The notes: generated from the sequence alone by a model not told the origin. 64,000 bases of DNA from Flavobacterium sp. HSC-61S13 (GCF_024171535.1 NZ_JALJZV010000007.1:1-64000); one strand, 5' to 3'; positions 1-8,962 are shown, counted from the first letter of the stretch. Numbers and translations: made by a program.

Positions 1-116
1 TTTAGATAGTTTGCGCTAATTCTTGAAATCTTGCGATTTCCTTACTCTCTCTTATTTGCTGTCAATTCAATATGTCTATGAACGTGTCTTCTTGTTTTTC
101 GCTTGTCTCTCAAAGC
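1..116 (-). other. probable rRNA operon leader (gene body lies left of the window)
   Basis: Read on the minus strand, this stretch follows a consensus promoter and has no convincing reading frame. It contains an ACATATTGAATTGACAGC segment that resembles leaders of flavobacterial 16S rRNA operons. It also has a hairpin at 27-42, a 6-bp GAAATC/GATTTC stem closed by a GCAA (GNRA) tetraloop on the minus strand. The structural gene would start beyond position 1. The rRNA assignment is an inference from leader style; only the promoter and hairpin are directly visible. Confidence 0.5.
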
Positions 117-121
117 GGATG

Positions 122-151
122 CAAAACTACAACTTCTTTTTTAACTGGCAA
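122..151 (-). promoter_or_regulatory. strong promoter P1 (TTG-N19-TAGTTTTG), probably rRNA
   Basis: On the minus strand TTG (149-151) is followed after exactly 19 bp by TAGTTTTG (122-129). This is a perfect match to the Bacteroidota -33/-7 consensus. Transcription would start near 115 and run out of the window to the left. Confidence 0.75.
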
Positions 152-298
152 GCTTTTTTGAAAAAATATTTTTTTTCTTTTTTTCTTGTCAATCGTTACT
201 GTCACTGACTTCCCTTATATGTATAAACCAAATCTAAACCCGGTATCTACTTCTAATCTCTATCAGTTTATCAAAGAACTTCTGCGGTAATGCGAGTG

Positions 299-306
299 CA
301 AAAGTA
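299..306 (-). promoter_or_regulatory. upstream promoter P2 (-7 element TACTTTTG), probably rRNA
   Basis: The minus strand has TACTTTTG followed by a leader containing GTTCTTTGATAAACTGATAG, a boxA-like CTTTGA context often seen ahead of rRNA genes. The -33 element is weak. With P1 it suggests two tandem promoters for one minus-strand operon. Confidence 0.5.
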
Positions 307-411
307 GGCCTTTTTACCAGCATTCCTAATCTTTTGTTGTTTTATTTTGGAAGTTTTTTACGTGATTTTCTTAACACGCTAGTTACCGTAACTTTACCTC
401 TTTTATTATTT

Positions 412-845
412 CGGGAGTCGGGAGTCGTAATTGGTGATTCGAAGGTGATCGTTTGTGAAAAGCCAATTGTTCTAGTGATCAGTATGGTCGTGAATCGAAA
501 ATCGAAAATCGGGAGTCGAAGGTTATCGTTTATGAAAAGCCGATTGCTCTAGTGATCAGTAAACAGTAATCAGTGACTAGCACGTGAATCGAAAGTCGGG
601 ATTCGGGAGTCGAGGGTTCAAGTTTATGAAAAGCAACCTATATATGAGGAGTAAGAGATTCACACTAACCGACGATTCTCGATTTTCGACTAACGAATAA
701 CGAATAACGAATTAGCAAAGAGTGATTAGAGGATTCAAGTTTATAAAAAGTATCTATATATGAGGAGTGAGAAATTAACGATAGCCGACGAATCTCGATT
801 TTCGACTAACGAATCACGAATTAGTAAAGAGTGACTAGAAAGTTC
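412..845. repeat. decaying tandem repeats (7-bp and ~77-118-bp periods)
   Basis: No gene is supported here. Short 7-bp tandem runs are visible: GGGAGTC doubled at 412-427, AAATCGA-type units at 491-520, and AACGAAT three times at 692-713. On a larger scale a module TCGA-GG-TT...GTTTATGAAAAGC recurs at about 439, 516, 610 and 729. The unit at 614-730 is repeated almost intact at 731-845, including CTATATATGAGGAGT and CTCGATTTTCGACTAACGAAT. Units are diverged and of unequal length, which suggests repeated slippage or duplication followed by decay. Confidence 0.8.
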
Positions 846-870
846 ACAGATATGCAAATAGGCGAATGGG

Positions 871-910
871 CAAAAAAAAACAGGTTGCTCGAATATCTCC
901 GGCAACCTGC
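871..910 (-). terminator. intrinsic terminator of the RND efflux operon
   Basis: An inverted repeat GCAACCTG/CAGGTTGC (902-909 and 881-888) is followed on the minus strand by nine or more T residues (872-880). It lies about 40 bp after the adaptor stop codon. Confidence 0.85.
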
Positions 911-949
911 TCTCTGCAAAAAAAAATCAATAAAAAACTACAAAAAAAT

Positions 950-2047
950 CTATTTAACAGCAGGAACTGCCATTCCCTCTTCTATTTCTTCGGTAGCCAT
1001 TTTCAAAATAGCATCCCCATTAGATAAATCTCCAAAAACCTCAACCATATCCCCCATCATCCTTCCTTTGGAAACGACTTGATGTTTTGTTTTTCCGTCT
1101 TTGAGCTGAATGACATAACGGGCAACACCCCCATCTACTACAGCCATTTTAGGAACGAAAAAACTAGGCTGTAAAGCCTTTAAAGGAATCTTAGCTTCTG
1201 CAACCATCATCGCTTTTAAAAGCCCTGAACCGTTTTCGATATCCGCTTCCAACTTCTCTGAACGAAGTTTGGAATCTAATGAGCCCGATTTTCTCGATAT
1301 TTTAGCTACAAATTGCATTTGCGGTACGGCTTTCACTTGGAATTTAATGCTGTCACCCAAATTCAAATAAGAAGCCTGCGCCTCGGGTACAGATAGCGAT
1401 AAACGCATTTTTTTATTATCCTGAAGTACGAGTAAAGGTAAATCTGAACCTTTGCCCGACGGCCCTACATAAGAACCCAACTCCACATTACGCTGAGCAA
1501 TTACTCCGTTAAAAGGCGCGCGAATGATCAGATAGTCTGCCATTACCTGAACTTCGTTATAAGCCGATTTTAAAGCGACTAATTGCGCTTGGTCAGCCGC
1601 TTTTTTAGCTATAATCTGATCTATAGCATCCTTTGCCACAGCACCCTCGGTTTCATTGGCTCGAAACAATCGATCGTAATTCGCTTTTGTTGCGATATAA
1701 ATCGCCTCCTGCGCTTTCCAACGCGATAATGCCGCTGCCAATTGCGCCTGAATTTCTGGTGCCTCCAAAGTCATTAAGACCTGTCCTTTAGTCACTTTAG
1801 AACCTATATCCACCGACAAGGTTTTTACAAAACTGTTTACCTTAGCATAAATGGCCGTTTGTTTGTCTGGAATCAACTCTCCTGTCAACTGCAAAAAGGT
1901 CAAGGGGTTGGTTTTTTCTAAAATAATCGTTTCAAAATTGGGTTTCATACCCATCTCCATCTTAGGGGTTTCTACCTCTTTCTTTTCTGAATTACAGGAA
2001 ATAGCAAAAAGCGACATTCCCAAAAAAGTATAATATATAATTTTCAT
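950..2047 (-). CDS. RND efflux periplasmic adaptor (membrane fusion lipoprotein)
   Basis: This 365-residue protein is the periplasmic adaptor that links an inner-membrane RND pump to an outer-membrane TolC channel. It begins with a lipoprotein signal peptide (lipobox LFAISC, Cys18), so it should be anchored by lipid. A lipoyl/biotinyl half-motif lies around residues 60-95. A helical hairpin rich in Ala, Gln and Lys follows (about 100-165), then the second lipoyl half and beta-barrel domains. It is the last gene of the operon after the pump (67-bp gap) and is followed by a strong terminator. The family is clear; the substrate cannot be read from the sequence. Confidence 0.9.
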   Translation of the reverse strand: MKIIYYTFLGMSLFAISCNSEKKEVETPKMEMGMKPNFETIILEKTNPLTFLQLTGELIPDKQTAIYAKVNSFVKTLSVDIGSKVTKGQVLMTLEAPEIQAQLAAALSRWKAQEAIYIATKANYDRLFRANETEGAVAKDAIDQIIAKKAADQAQLVALKSAYNEVQVMADYLIIRAPFNGVIAQRNVELGSYVGPSGKGSDLPLLVLQDNKKMRLSLSVPEAQASYLNLGDSIKFQVKAVPQMQFVAKISRKSGSLDSKLRSEKLEADIENGSGLLKAMMVAEAKIPLKALQPSFFVPKMAVVDGGVARYVIQLKDGKTKHQVVSKGRMMGDMVEVFGDLSNGDAILKMATEEIEEGMAVPAVK

Positions 2048-2114
2048 CTTCTACCTATCTTTAAGTGATCTAAAACCGCGTTCAAACACAAATCCAAACA
2101 CGGCTTTGATCACG

Positions 2115-5100
2115 TTATTTTAATTTTTTTTTAATGTAATAAGCACTGTCTTTATCTTCCGGGTCTAAAGAAGGTGATTGTATAGATGATTTGCCCTGTA
2201 TCCATACAAACATCATCGGCAATAAAAACAACACACTAAATGAAGAGGCAAACAAACCACCAATTACCGCACGTGCTAATGGTGCCACTTGATCTCCACC
2301 TTCACCATGACCAATAGCCATTGGTAACATTCCTGCCATCATAGCCAAAGTCGTCATTAAGATTGGTCGAATACGCAGCGACGCAGCTTCTATCGCAGCA
2401 TGCAAGGCCTGACCGTTTTGCATTCGCAAGGTTTCAGCATGACTGATCAACAATACCGCATTGGCAATAGAAACTCCTACAGACATAATAATCCCCATAT
2501 AGGATTGTAAGTTAAGCGTTGATCCGGTTAGATTTAGCAATAATAACGATCCCAATATCACAAAAGGAACCGTAGTTAAAATAACTAAGGAAACCCTAAA
2601 AGACTGAAAATTGGCCGTTAACATTAAAAATATCACCACAATAGCCATCAGTAAACCCATGGATAAACTATCCATGACATCATCGAGTACCGGAGTCATT
2701 CCCGCAACTTGAATATTAACTCCTTTAGGCAATTCTCCTAAAGAAGCTATTGCCGCTTGAACATCTTTTTGCGCCCTTCCTAAATCGGTTTTATGAACAT
2801 TGGCTGTTACAGGCGTATAAGCCATAGTCCCAAGATTATAACTCTCTCCAAAAACTTTCGTAGGAATCAAGGTTGCTACATCACCTAATACTGGTCGATC
2901 TGCATTCTTCGTCAAGGGGATTTTTAATAATTCCTCTTGGCTGTTTAACTGACTCTGTGGCGTTTGAATTTGCACATCATAAGCTATCCCCATCATGCCT
3001 TCAACCCACATATTTTTGTTGGTATATCGGGATGAAGCCGTACTAGGAACCAGGGATTTTGAAATATCCTGCACATCCACTCCCAATTGAGCTGCTCGAA
3101 CACGATCAATAGCAATTTCTATTGCTGGATAGTTTAACGATTGGGGAATTTGTTGATCCCTCAGATAATCAATCTCCTTGAGTTTAGCCAATAACTTATT
3201 GGCATACATGACATTCATCTTTTTCATCATCCCAGAAAACCGAACTTCAATCGGAGTATTGGTACCTTGACTTAAAATTTTCTCGGTTAATTCAATCGGC
3301 TCAAAAGACAAATGAAGTTCAGGCAACTTTTTACTGATATGCTCCCGGATTTGATCTTTCAATATGGCTATATCCCCATCAAAGTCTTTTAAGGCAACCT
3401 GCATTAAGGCTTCATGAGGTCCTGCATTATACAGATAAACCGGACTCACCGCAAAAGAAGAAGGGTGTTGTCCAATAAAAACCGATGAAATTGCAATGTG
3501 TTCTTTACCAATTAAAGTTTCCAACTCTCTGAGGACAGCTTTTACTTTTAATTCGGTTTTTTCAATTCGCATTCCTTCAGGAGCTTTGATTCTAACCTGA
3601 AACTGACTCGAATTAGCCGTTGGCAACACATCTTTTCCTGTCCAGCTATACATCATAGCAACCGTTAGCGACACCAAGACCAAACTCAGAATCAACAAGA
3701 TTTTACGATGCGGCATGATTCTATTTAAAAAAGCCGTAAATCGATCTTTTAAACGGTCAAATCGTTCGGGTTTATTGTGTTCTTCCTCCGTTTTGGCTTT
3801 CATCATCCAATTGGCCATGACCGGTACAAATGTTTGAGATAGAAGGAATGAAAACAACATCGAGAAACCAATCGCTAGAGCCAAGGGCATAAATAACGAT
3901 CCCGGAATTCCCGTCATCATAAAGGCAGGAGCAAAAACCGCCAATATACACAGCAATATCAATAATTTAGGAAAAGCAATTTCTTTACAGGCATCCCAAA
4001 TCGCTTCCGCTTTGGTTTTTTTCATCGCCAAATGCTGGTGAATATTTTCGATAGTCACCGTACTTTCATCCACCAATATCCCAATCGCCAAGGCTAGTCC
4101 GGATAAAGACATGATATTAATACTTTGTCCAAATAATTTTAGAAATAGTACTCCCGAAATAATCGAAATTGGAATCGTTAAAACCACTATTAATGCCGCC
4201 CTTCTATCGCGTAGAAATAGTAAAACCATCAAACCGGTCAAAATCGCACCCAAAACTCCCTCGAGAATCAAACTTTTAACCGCATTAATCACATAAACGG
4301 ATTGGTCAAATTCGTAGGATATGGACACGTCTTCAGGTAGATTCTTTTGAATATCCGGTATGGATTTTTTCAATTTATTAACCACATCCCAGGTCGAGGC
4401 ATTTCCCGCCTTAGCTATATTGATATACACAGAACGCTTACCGTTAATCAGTGCATAACCCGTTGTAATGTCGGCACCATCTTTTACTGTAGCGATGTCG
4501 CGAATATAAACATTGTCCACGGTACCCTTAAAAATTGGAATGTTTCCAAAATCCTCTACGTTTTTAATGGTGTTATTGGTTGGCGTCAAATAATTGATGT
4601 CGTCAATATACAGATTCCCAGATGGAGCTGTAATATTATTTCTACTGATCGCCTCAACAATCTGATCCGGAGACAATTGATGTGCTCGTAATTTATTAGG
4701 GTCAATATTGATCTCCACGGTTCTCGGACTCCCTCCAAACGGAGGCGCGGTAGTCAATCCGGGAATTTTAATCAAAAATGGACGCGCCGTAAAATTGGCA
4801 ATATCCTGCAATTGATTATTCGTTTTCGAATCACTCCTAAAAACCAATTGTCCAATCGGCTGTGTAGATGAGTCAAATCGGATGATAAACGGTGGCGGCG
4901 CACCTGGTGGTAAAAATACCTGTGAACGATTCGACAACGCATTAATCTCCGCTATGGCTTGTGCCATATTGGTTCCTTCATAAAAATTAATTTTCATCAG
5001 GGTAAGTCCCTGAGAGTTCTTGGTTTCAATACTTTCTATACCACTGGTAAACAACATCATGTTTACATACATTTTTGTAAAATACCCCTCCATTTGTTGA

Positions 5101-5267
5101 GGCGTATATCCGTTAAAAGAGTGTGCGATATAAACTACAGGTAGGTTCATCTCCGGTAATATATCTACCTTGATTTCCTTGGTAGCTTTGATTCCGAAAA
5201 ACAGCAATCCTATAACCAATACCATAATAGATATTGGCTTGCGCAATGCAAAACGTATTAGATTCAT
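2115..5267 (-). CDS. RND efflux pump, inner-membrane permease
   Basis: This 1050-residue protein is the proton-driven pump of a tripartite efflux system. It has the RND layout: TM1 near residues 12-28, a large periplasmic loop, a TM block from about 335 to 560, then a second loop and TM block. The proton-relay helix reads ILVDESTVTIEN, with Asp400 and Glu401; AcrB-type pumps have two Asp here and CusA-type heavy-metal pumps usually one. No Met/His cluster typical of a metal site stood out. Its ATG overlaps the tolC stop (ATGA), so translation is coupled. Drug or other hydrophobic export is likelier than metal export, but the substrate is open. Confidence 0.92.
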   Translation of the reverse strand: MNLIRFALRKPISIMVLVIGLLFFGIKATKEIKVDILPEMNLPVVYIAHSFNGYTPQQMEGYFTKMYVNMMLFTSGIESIETKNSQGLTLMKINFYEGTNMAQAIAEINALSNRSQVFLPPGAPPPFIIRFDSSTQPIGQLVFRSDSKTNNQLQDIANFTARPFLIKIPGLTTAPPFGGSPRTVEINIDPNKLRAHQLSPDQIVEAISRNNITAPSGNLYIDDINYLTPTNNTIKNVEDFGNIPIFKGTVDNVYIRDIATVKDGADITTGYALINGKRSVYINIAKAGNASTWDVVNKLKKSIPDIQKNLPEDVSISYEFDQSVYVINAVKSLILEGVLGAILTGLMVLLFLRDRRAALIVVLTIPISIISGVLFLKLFGQSINIMSLSGLALAIGILVDESTVTIENIHQHLAMKKTKAEAIWDACKEIAFPKLLILLCILAVFAPAFMMTGIPGSLFMPLALAIGFSMLFSFLLSQTFVPVMANWMMKAKTEEEHNKPERFDRLKDRFTAFLNRIMPHRKILLILSLVLVSLTVAMMYSWTGKDVLPTANSSQFQVRIKAPEGMRIEKTELKVKAVLRELETLIGKEHIAISSVFIGQHPSSFAVSPVYLYNAGPHEALMQVALKDFDGDIAILKDQIREHISKKLPELHLSFEPIELTEKILSQGTNTPIEVRFSGMMKKMNVMYANKLLAKLKEIDYLRDQQIPQSLNYPAIEIAIDRVRAAQLGVDVQDISKSLVPSTASSRYTNKNMWVEGMMGIAYDVQIQTPQSQLNSQEELLKIPLTKNADRPVLGDVATLIPTKVFGESYNLGTMAYTPVTANVHKTDLGRAQKDVQAAIASLGELPKGVNIQVAGMTPVLDDVMDSLSMGLLMAIVVIFLMLTANFQSFRVSLVILTTVPFVILGSLLLLNLTGSTLNLQSYMGIIMSVGVSIANAVLLISHAETLRMQNGQALHAAIEAASLRIRPILMTTLAMMAGMLPMAIGHGEGGDQVAPLARAVIGGLFASSFSVLFLLPMMFVWIQGKSSIQSPSLDPEDKDSAYYIKKKLK

Positions 5268-6667
5268 CTTTTCAGGCTTTTAGTTTCGTTCAACAATAAA
5301 TCTAAATCTCCTGTAGCCGCAGCTACCATCCACAGTGCTTGCCACAGATTGTTTTGAGCTATTTCCGCATCGATTTCCGCACGATGTAACAAATAAATCG
5401 CCTGTGTCAAATCGACTATGGAACTGAGTCCGTTGGTATATAAAGCCGTATGTTGTTTGTAGGCCTTCGATGCTGCCGTAACTTGAATTTTTGATTGTTC
5501 AAAAACCTCCAATGCGTTATTCCACTGCTCTTTGGTCAGTTCTTTTTGGGCTTTAATGTTCTCAAAGGCATATTGATACTCCTCTTGAAGTGACTGCGTA
5601 ATGTATTTCTGCTCTTTTACTTTTGAAGATTGGCGCAATATTGATGTTAGATTCCACGACAAATTAATTCCAACGAGGTAGTTCGTTCGATCAATACCCA
5701 CACCATCGTTATAGGATTTTGAGAAAGCCGTATTATCTTGGACATAATTCCATTCAAAACCCGACCCTCGCCCTTGAACAACTCCAAATAAGGATAAGGA
5801 TGGTCTTTGCAAAGCGGCAAATACTTTTTCTTGTTGTGCACTACTTTCTACCTGACTTTGTTGCCATTCCAGAACGGGATGATTTTCTATATGCCGTTCG
5901 GAATCGGATAAGTAACTCGGAGTTTGATAGACATATAAGCTGTCTAACTGAAATTGCTGATAGTTATCTCCTATCAAAACAGCTAGTGATTTTGAATATT
6001 CCAATTCCTTATCTAGTGCTTTTATTCGAGCTGCTTGCGCATGGGAAACCTCTGCCTGAGCTGTTGCATAATCTACCTCGGGTATCAAGCCGCTTTTGGC
6101 ATGACTTGCAGTTACGGTTTCCATAACCAAAGCCCGTTCCACATTACGTTCTTGTACAAACTTGATGCGTTGTGCAGCGATTAAATTAAAATACGCTGCC
6201 CCTACTTTTACTTGATGTTGGAATCGCAATTGTTCCAAATCCTGTTGCATGACTTCTTGCTTGGATCGAGCTGCATTAACCTCATTTTTGATTTTTCCAA
6301 AAGTGAAAAAATTCCAGTTGATATTCGCTAAGTACAACGATCCAAAAGCGGCATTCCAATTTTGCTCCTCTAAAGGCATAGAAGACGCAGCAGATCCCAA
6401 ACCACCATAACTATATAAGGGACCATTTTGTGCATTTATAGTTCCATAACTCTGCTGAGCAGCTAGCGTAAAATCCGGTAAATACGCCCGTTTGTTAAAA
6501 CGAACATTTTCTTCAGAAGCATTGACAGCGGCCTCTTTCGCTTTTATTTTTTGAAAATTCAGAACGGATTGTTCCAAAGCATCAGACAAATTAAGGGTTT
6601 GCCCGTGTAGACTGACTACCGATAAACACCATAAGCTTGTCCATGCAAATAATTGCATTTTCATCAT
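5264..6667 (-). CDS. TolC family outer-membrane efflux protein
   Basis: This 467-residue protein is the outer-membrane exit duct of the RND system. It has an N-terminal signal peptide (MMKMQLFAWTSLWCLSVVSLHG, cut near SLHG-Q). Two repeats follow of long amphipathic helices rich in Ala, Gln, Glu and Lys, with the usual OEP pattern (AEVSHAQAARIKALDKEL in the first half, a matching helix in the second). Length is normal for the family. It precedes the pump and overlaps its start by 4 bp. A small hairpin (6702-6723) lies in the 77-bp gap before it. Confidence 0.9.
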   Translation of the reverse strand: MMKMQLFAWTSLWCLSVVSLHGQTLNLSDALEQSVLNFQKIKAKEAAVNASEENVRFNKRAYLPDFTLAAQQSYGTINAQNGPLYSYGGLGSAASSMPLEEQNWNAAFGSLYLANINWNFFTFGKIKNEVNAARSKQEVMQQDLEQLRFQHQVKVGAAYFNLIAAQRIKFVQERNVERALVMETVTASHAKSGLIPEVDYATAQAEVSHAQAARIKALDKELEYSKSLAVLIGDNYQQFQLDSLYVYQTPSYLSDSERHIENHPVLEWQQSQVESSAQQEKVFAALQRPSLSLFGVVQGRGSGFEWNYVQDNTAFSKSYNDGVGIDRTNYLVGINLSWNLTSILRQSSKVKEQKYITQSLQEEYQYAFENIKAQKELTKEQWNNALEVFEQSKIQVTAASKAYKQHTALYTNGLSSIVDLTQAIYLLHRAEIDAEIAQNNLWQALWMVAAATGDLDLLLNETKSLKR

Positions 6668-6744
6668 GAATAATTTAAAGATTAAACCATAGAAATTGTG
6701 TTAGCCATTCTAAAAGAAGGCTAGATTAATTCAATGGAATAAAA

Positions 6745-7158
6745 TCAAATTCGATAAACGCAGTGGAATATATAGAGCGGATTGCTCGGAAGGGGAACAG
6801 TATAGGATTGGTAATTGAAAAACGGAACCTTTTCTTTAACAGCGATAACTTCGAAAACAGCCCCAAAGAAACGATGAGGCAAAGCATCACCTAAAAATTT
6901 AGCGCTAAAATCAAGTAGTTTTGGCAGTGCCGTTTTTACATTGAGTTTAAAGTTTTTTGCAACTTCTTTACAACAGTCTTTATCTGAACTCGACATTTCA
7001 TCAGCAAGACAAAATCCGCATTTGCCTAAAACATCGCGATTGGAATCAGAAAAGGATATGTTCTGTTCCACTCCTTGGCACAAATGCGTATAAGTAGTAA
7101 AACCGGAGCATACTACTAAATACAAAATCGCCAAAAAGAAAACAGTTGCCTTTTTCAA
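6745..7158 (-). CDS. small secreted Cys-rich protein, HYC_CC_PP family
   Basis: This 137-residue protein has a signal peptide (MKKATVFFLAILYLVVCSGF). A conserved His/Cys pattern follows: THLCQG, then KCGFC, then DCC. This matches the Bacteroidota family called HYC_CC_PP after its motif. The function is not known; conserved Cys and His suggest metal binding or disulfides in the periplasm. It is the first gene after a TAAATTTG promoter and lies 77 bp before tolC, so it is probably the leader gene of the efflux operon. The family call is fairly safe; any sensing or metal role is a guess. Confidence 0.75.
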   Translation of the reverse strand: MKKATVFFLAILYLVVCSGFTTYTHLCQGVEQNISFSDSNRDVLGKCGFCLADEMSSSDKDCCKEVAKNFKLNVKTALPKLLDFSAKFLGDALPHRFFGAVFEVIAVKEKVPFFNYQSYTVPLPSNPLYIFHCVYRI

Positions 7159-7176
7159 TGTTATTCAATTAGGCTA

Positions 7177-7184
7177 CAAATTTA
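7177..7184 (-). promoter_or_regulatory. -7 promoter element of the efflux operon
   Basis: TAAATTTG on the minus strand, 19 bp before the ATG of the Cys-rich protein. It matches TAnnTTTG. I see no good -33 TTG at the right spacing. Confidence 0.5.
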
Positions 7185-7256
7185 AAGTAATACCCTTAAT
7201 CTATTTGGTTTTTAAAACGCATCAATTGGTAGTATTCGGACATCTAATTCGCCTAT

Positions 7257-8519
7257 TTATTGATCAATCAAGTCGCTGATACGTCGCATAATAAACAACT
7301 CATCCATTTGGGTATTGGCAAAGGGTAGGGATTTATTGTAAAGGTCTATGGCTGTTTTTACATTACCTATCTTGACATAAAGATAAGCCAGACCCGTATA
7401 ATAGGTAAATTCGTGATTTTTAATTTCATCTCGACTTATCTTAGCTAGCTGTTGTAAACTTTTCTTAGGCGCTCCCAAAAAACTTTCCGCTATAATACGA
7501 TTAATCCGTACTATAAAATTATTCGGCTTTAGTACTTCCAGCTGCTTGTACAGTACTGCGATCTTTTGCCAATTGGTTTCTTCAAATTTAGCCGCTAGAC
7601 AATGTAAAGAAACAATTAATGCTTCTATATAAAATACGTTTAAAACCTTATTAGATACATCTCTTTGTAAATAATAAATCCCCTCTTCCACATAGGTTTT
7701 ATTCCATAAACTGCGATCTTGTTCTTCTAAGGTCAACCAATATCCCGCTTCGGATATACGCGCGGGAAAACGAGCGATATTCAAAAACATTAACGCTAAC
7801 AAACTTCGCGCTTCAAAATGATAACTGGGATTCAACAATAAGAGTTTCGTTAATCTTATAGCCTCGAAGCACAAATCCAAATTGATTCCGTCTTTTCCTT
7901 TGGTGACTTTATACCCCTCGTTAAACATTAAATACAGGATTTCCAGTATCGGTTTATCTTGTTGAGAAATAACTTTTAACGAGTTAACCGACTTTGTAGG
8001 TTGCGATGCTCTCCACAGTGCTTTTATACGCGTTATTGCCTTTTTGACTGCTTCATCAGACATTAACAGCGCATTGGAAATTTCCGAAACTCCAAAACCG
8101 CATAGTACATGAAGGCTGATTGCAATTTGATTCTTTTGAGACAAATCCGCACGACAACAGAGCAGCAACAGTTGTAATTGGCTATCCATGATTTCTTCGT
8201 CTGTAAAATCAATCATTTCTTTACCCTCAACCCCAGCTTGCTCAACTTCGTGCGGACGTTCCCATTTTTCTGCTCTTTTAATCGCATTGAGAGTTTTGTT
8301 TTTAGCTACTTTCATCAACCATCCGCTTGGATTTTCAGGTACCCCTGAGAATCGCCACCGAAGTAGTGCAGCTTCAAAGGTATCCTGAACCGCATCTGCA
8401 ATGATATCCAGATATTGCAGTCCAAAATACTTAGACAATACCCCCATCATCTTACCCGAATTTTCTCGAAAAAGATGGTGGGTTAATTTGTCTACATCCA
8501 TATTATTCGTCTGATTCAT
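7257..8519 (-). CDS. ECF42-type RNA polymerase sigma factor with C-terminal TPR-like extension
   Basis: This 420-residue protein has an N-terminal sigma-70 region 2 (about 10-80, including DIIADAVQDTFEAALLRW) and a region 4 helix-turn-helix (about 125-185, GVSEISNALLMSDEAVKKAI). A helical extension of some 220 residues follows, carrying the QDRSLWNKTYVEEG motif. A long C-terminal helical domain is the mark of ECF group 42, whose genes sit beside DGPF (YciI-type) genes. Here the DGPF gene overlaps the sigma start by 17 bp on the same strand. No anti-sigma factor is nearby, as expected for this group, where the extension is thought to control activity. Its target is probably its own operon. Confidence 0.88.
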   Translation of the reverse strand: MNQTNNMDVDKLTHHLFRENSGKMMGVLSKYFGLQYLDIIADAVQDTFEAALLRWRFSGVPENPSGWLMKVAKNKTLNAIKRAEKWERPHEVEQAGVEGKEMIDFTDEEIMDSQLQLLLLCCRADLSQKNQIAISLHVLCGFGVSEISNALLMSDEAVKKAITRIKALWRASQPTKSVNSLKVISQQDKPILEILYLMFNEGYKVTKGKDGINLDLCFEAIRLTKLLLLNPSYHFEARSLLALMFLNIARFPARISEAGYWLTLEEQDRSLWNKTYVEEGIYYLQRDVSNKVLNVFYIEALIVSLHCLAAKFEETNWQKIAVLYKQLEVLKPNNFIVRINRIIAESFLGAPKKSLQQLAKISRDEIKNHEFTYYTGLAYLYVKIGNVKTAIDLYNKSLPFANTQMDELFIMRRISDLIDQ

Positions 8520-8859
8520 CCTCGGTTTGGAATACTTCTCTAATTTCTATGGTCGCTCCAAAGTCTAAAGCCGGGCATCCTTTTCCGATTTCCGTTGCTT
8601 CCTCTAAGGAATCGGCGGCCAAAAAGTAAAATCCACTAATACACTCTTTACTCTCCACAAAGGGTCCATCGGTCTGAACTCTTTCTTTCCCCTTAATAGA
8701 TACTCCTTTAGCATCTAAAGGATTCCCTCCTTTAAAACTTCCCTCTTCTATCAACTTTTCTACCCAAGTCAAGTGTTTTTCAATCTCTTCCTGCATTTCT
8801 TGAAGGGATAAACTTCCATAATTGACATTCTCGCGGATTAACAATAAAAATTCTTTCAT
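8503..8859 (-). CDS. DGPF/YciI family protein
   Basis: This 118-residue protein carries the diagnostic TDGPFVESKECISGF motif in the middle. It has the ferredoxin-like YciI fold pattern, ending in FGATIEIREV. Such proteins are the standard genomic partners and likely targets of ECF42 sigma factors; their biochemical activity is unknown. The gene is first in a two-gene operon and its end overlaps the sigma factor start by 17 bp, implying coupled translation. The family and pairing are clear; the function is not. Confidence 0.9.
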   Translation of the reverse strand: MKEFLLLIRENVNYGSLSLQEMQEEIEKHLTWVEKLIEEGSFKGGNPLDAKGVSIKGKERVQTDGPFVESKECISGFYFLAADSLEEATEIGKGCPALDFGATIEIREVFQTEDESDE

Positions 8860-8923
8860 AAGTCGGTTTTTTTTAAGTTACAGTAAACTATTAATGTCTA
8901 TTTATTGAATAACAATTGACTTT

Positions 8924-8931
8924 CAAATTTA
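8924..8931 (-). promoter_or_regulatory. -7 element upstream of the DGPF-ECF42 operon
   Basis: TAAATTTG on the minus strand, 65 bp before the DGPF start. It looks like a housekeeping promoter, but an ECF42 promoter in the same gap cannot be excluded. Confidence 0.4.
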
Positions 8932-8962
8932 GGGACAAAAGAAAACAATAAAACAATTTATT

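Noticed and set aside
23-208. 61-codon plus-strand frame
   Set aside because: It is antisense to a promoter and leader region, rich in Phe and Leu from T runs, with no ribosome binding site or motif.
334-552. 72-codon plus-strand frame in the repeat patch
   Set aside because: Its sequence is built from the tandem repeats, which would give repeated low-quality peptide; no start signal.
412-845. CRISPR array
   Set aside because: The repeat units vary in length and sequence, there are no uniform spacers, and no cas genes are present.
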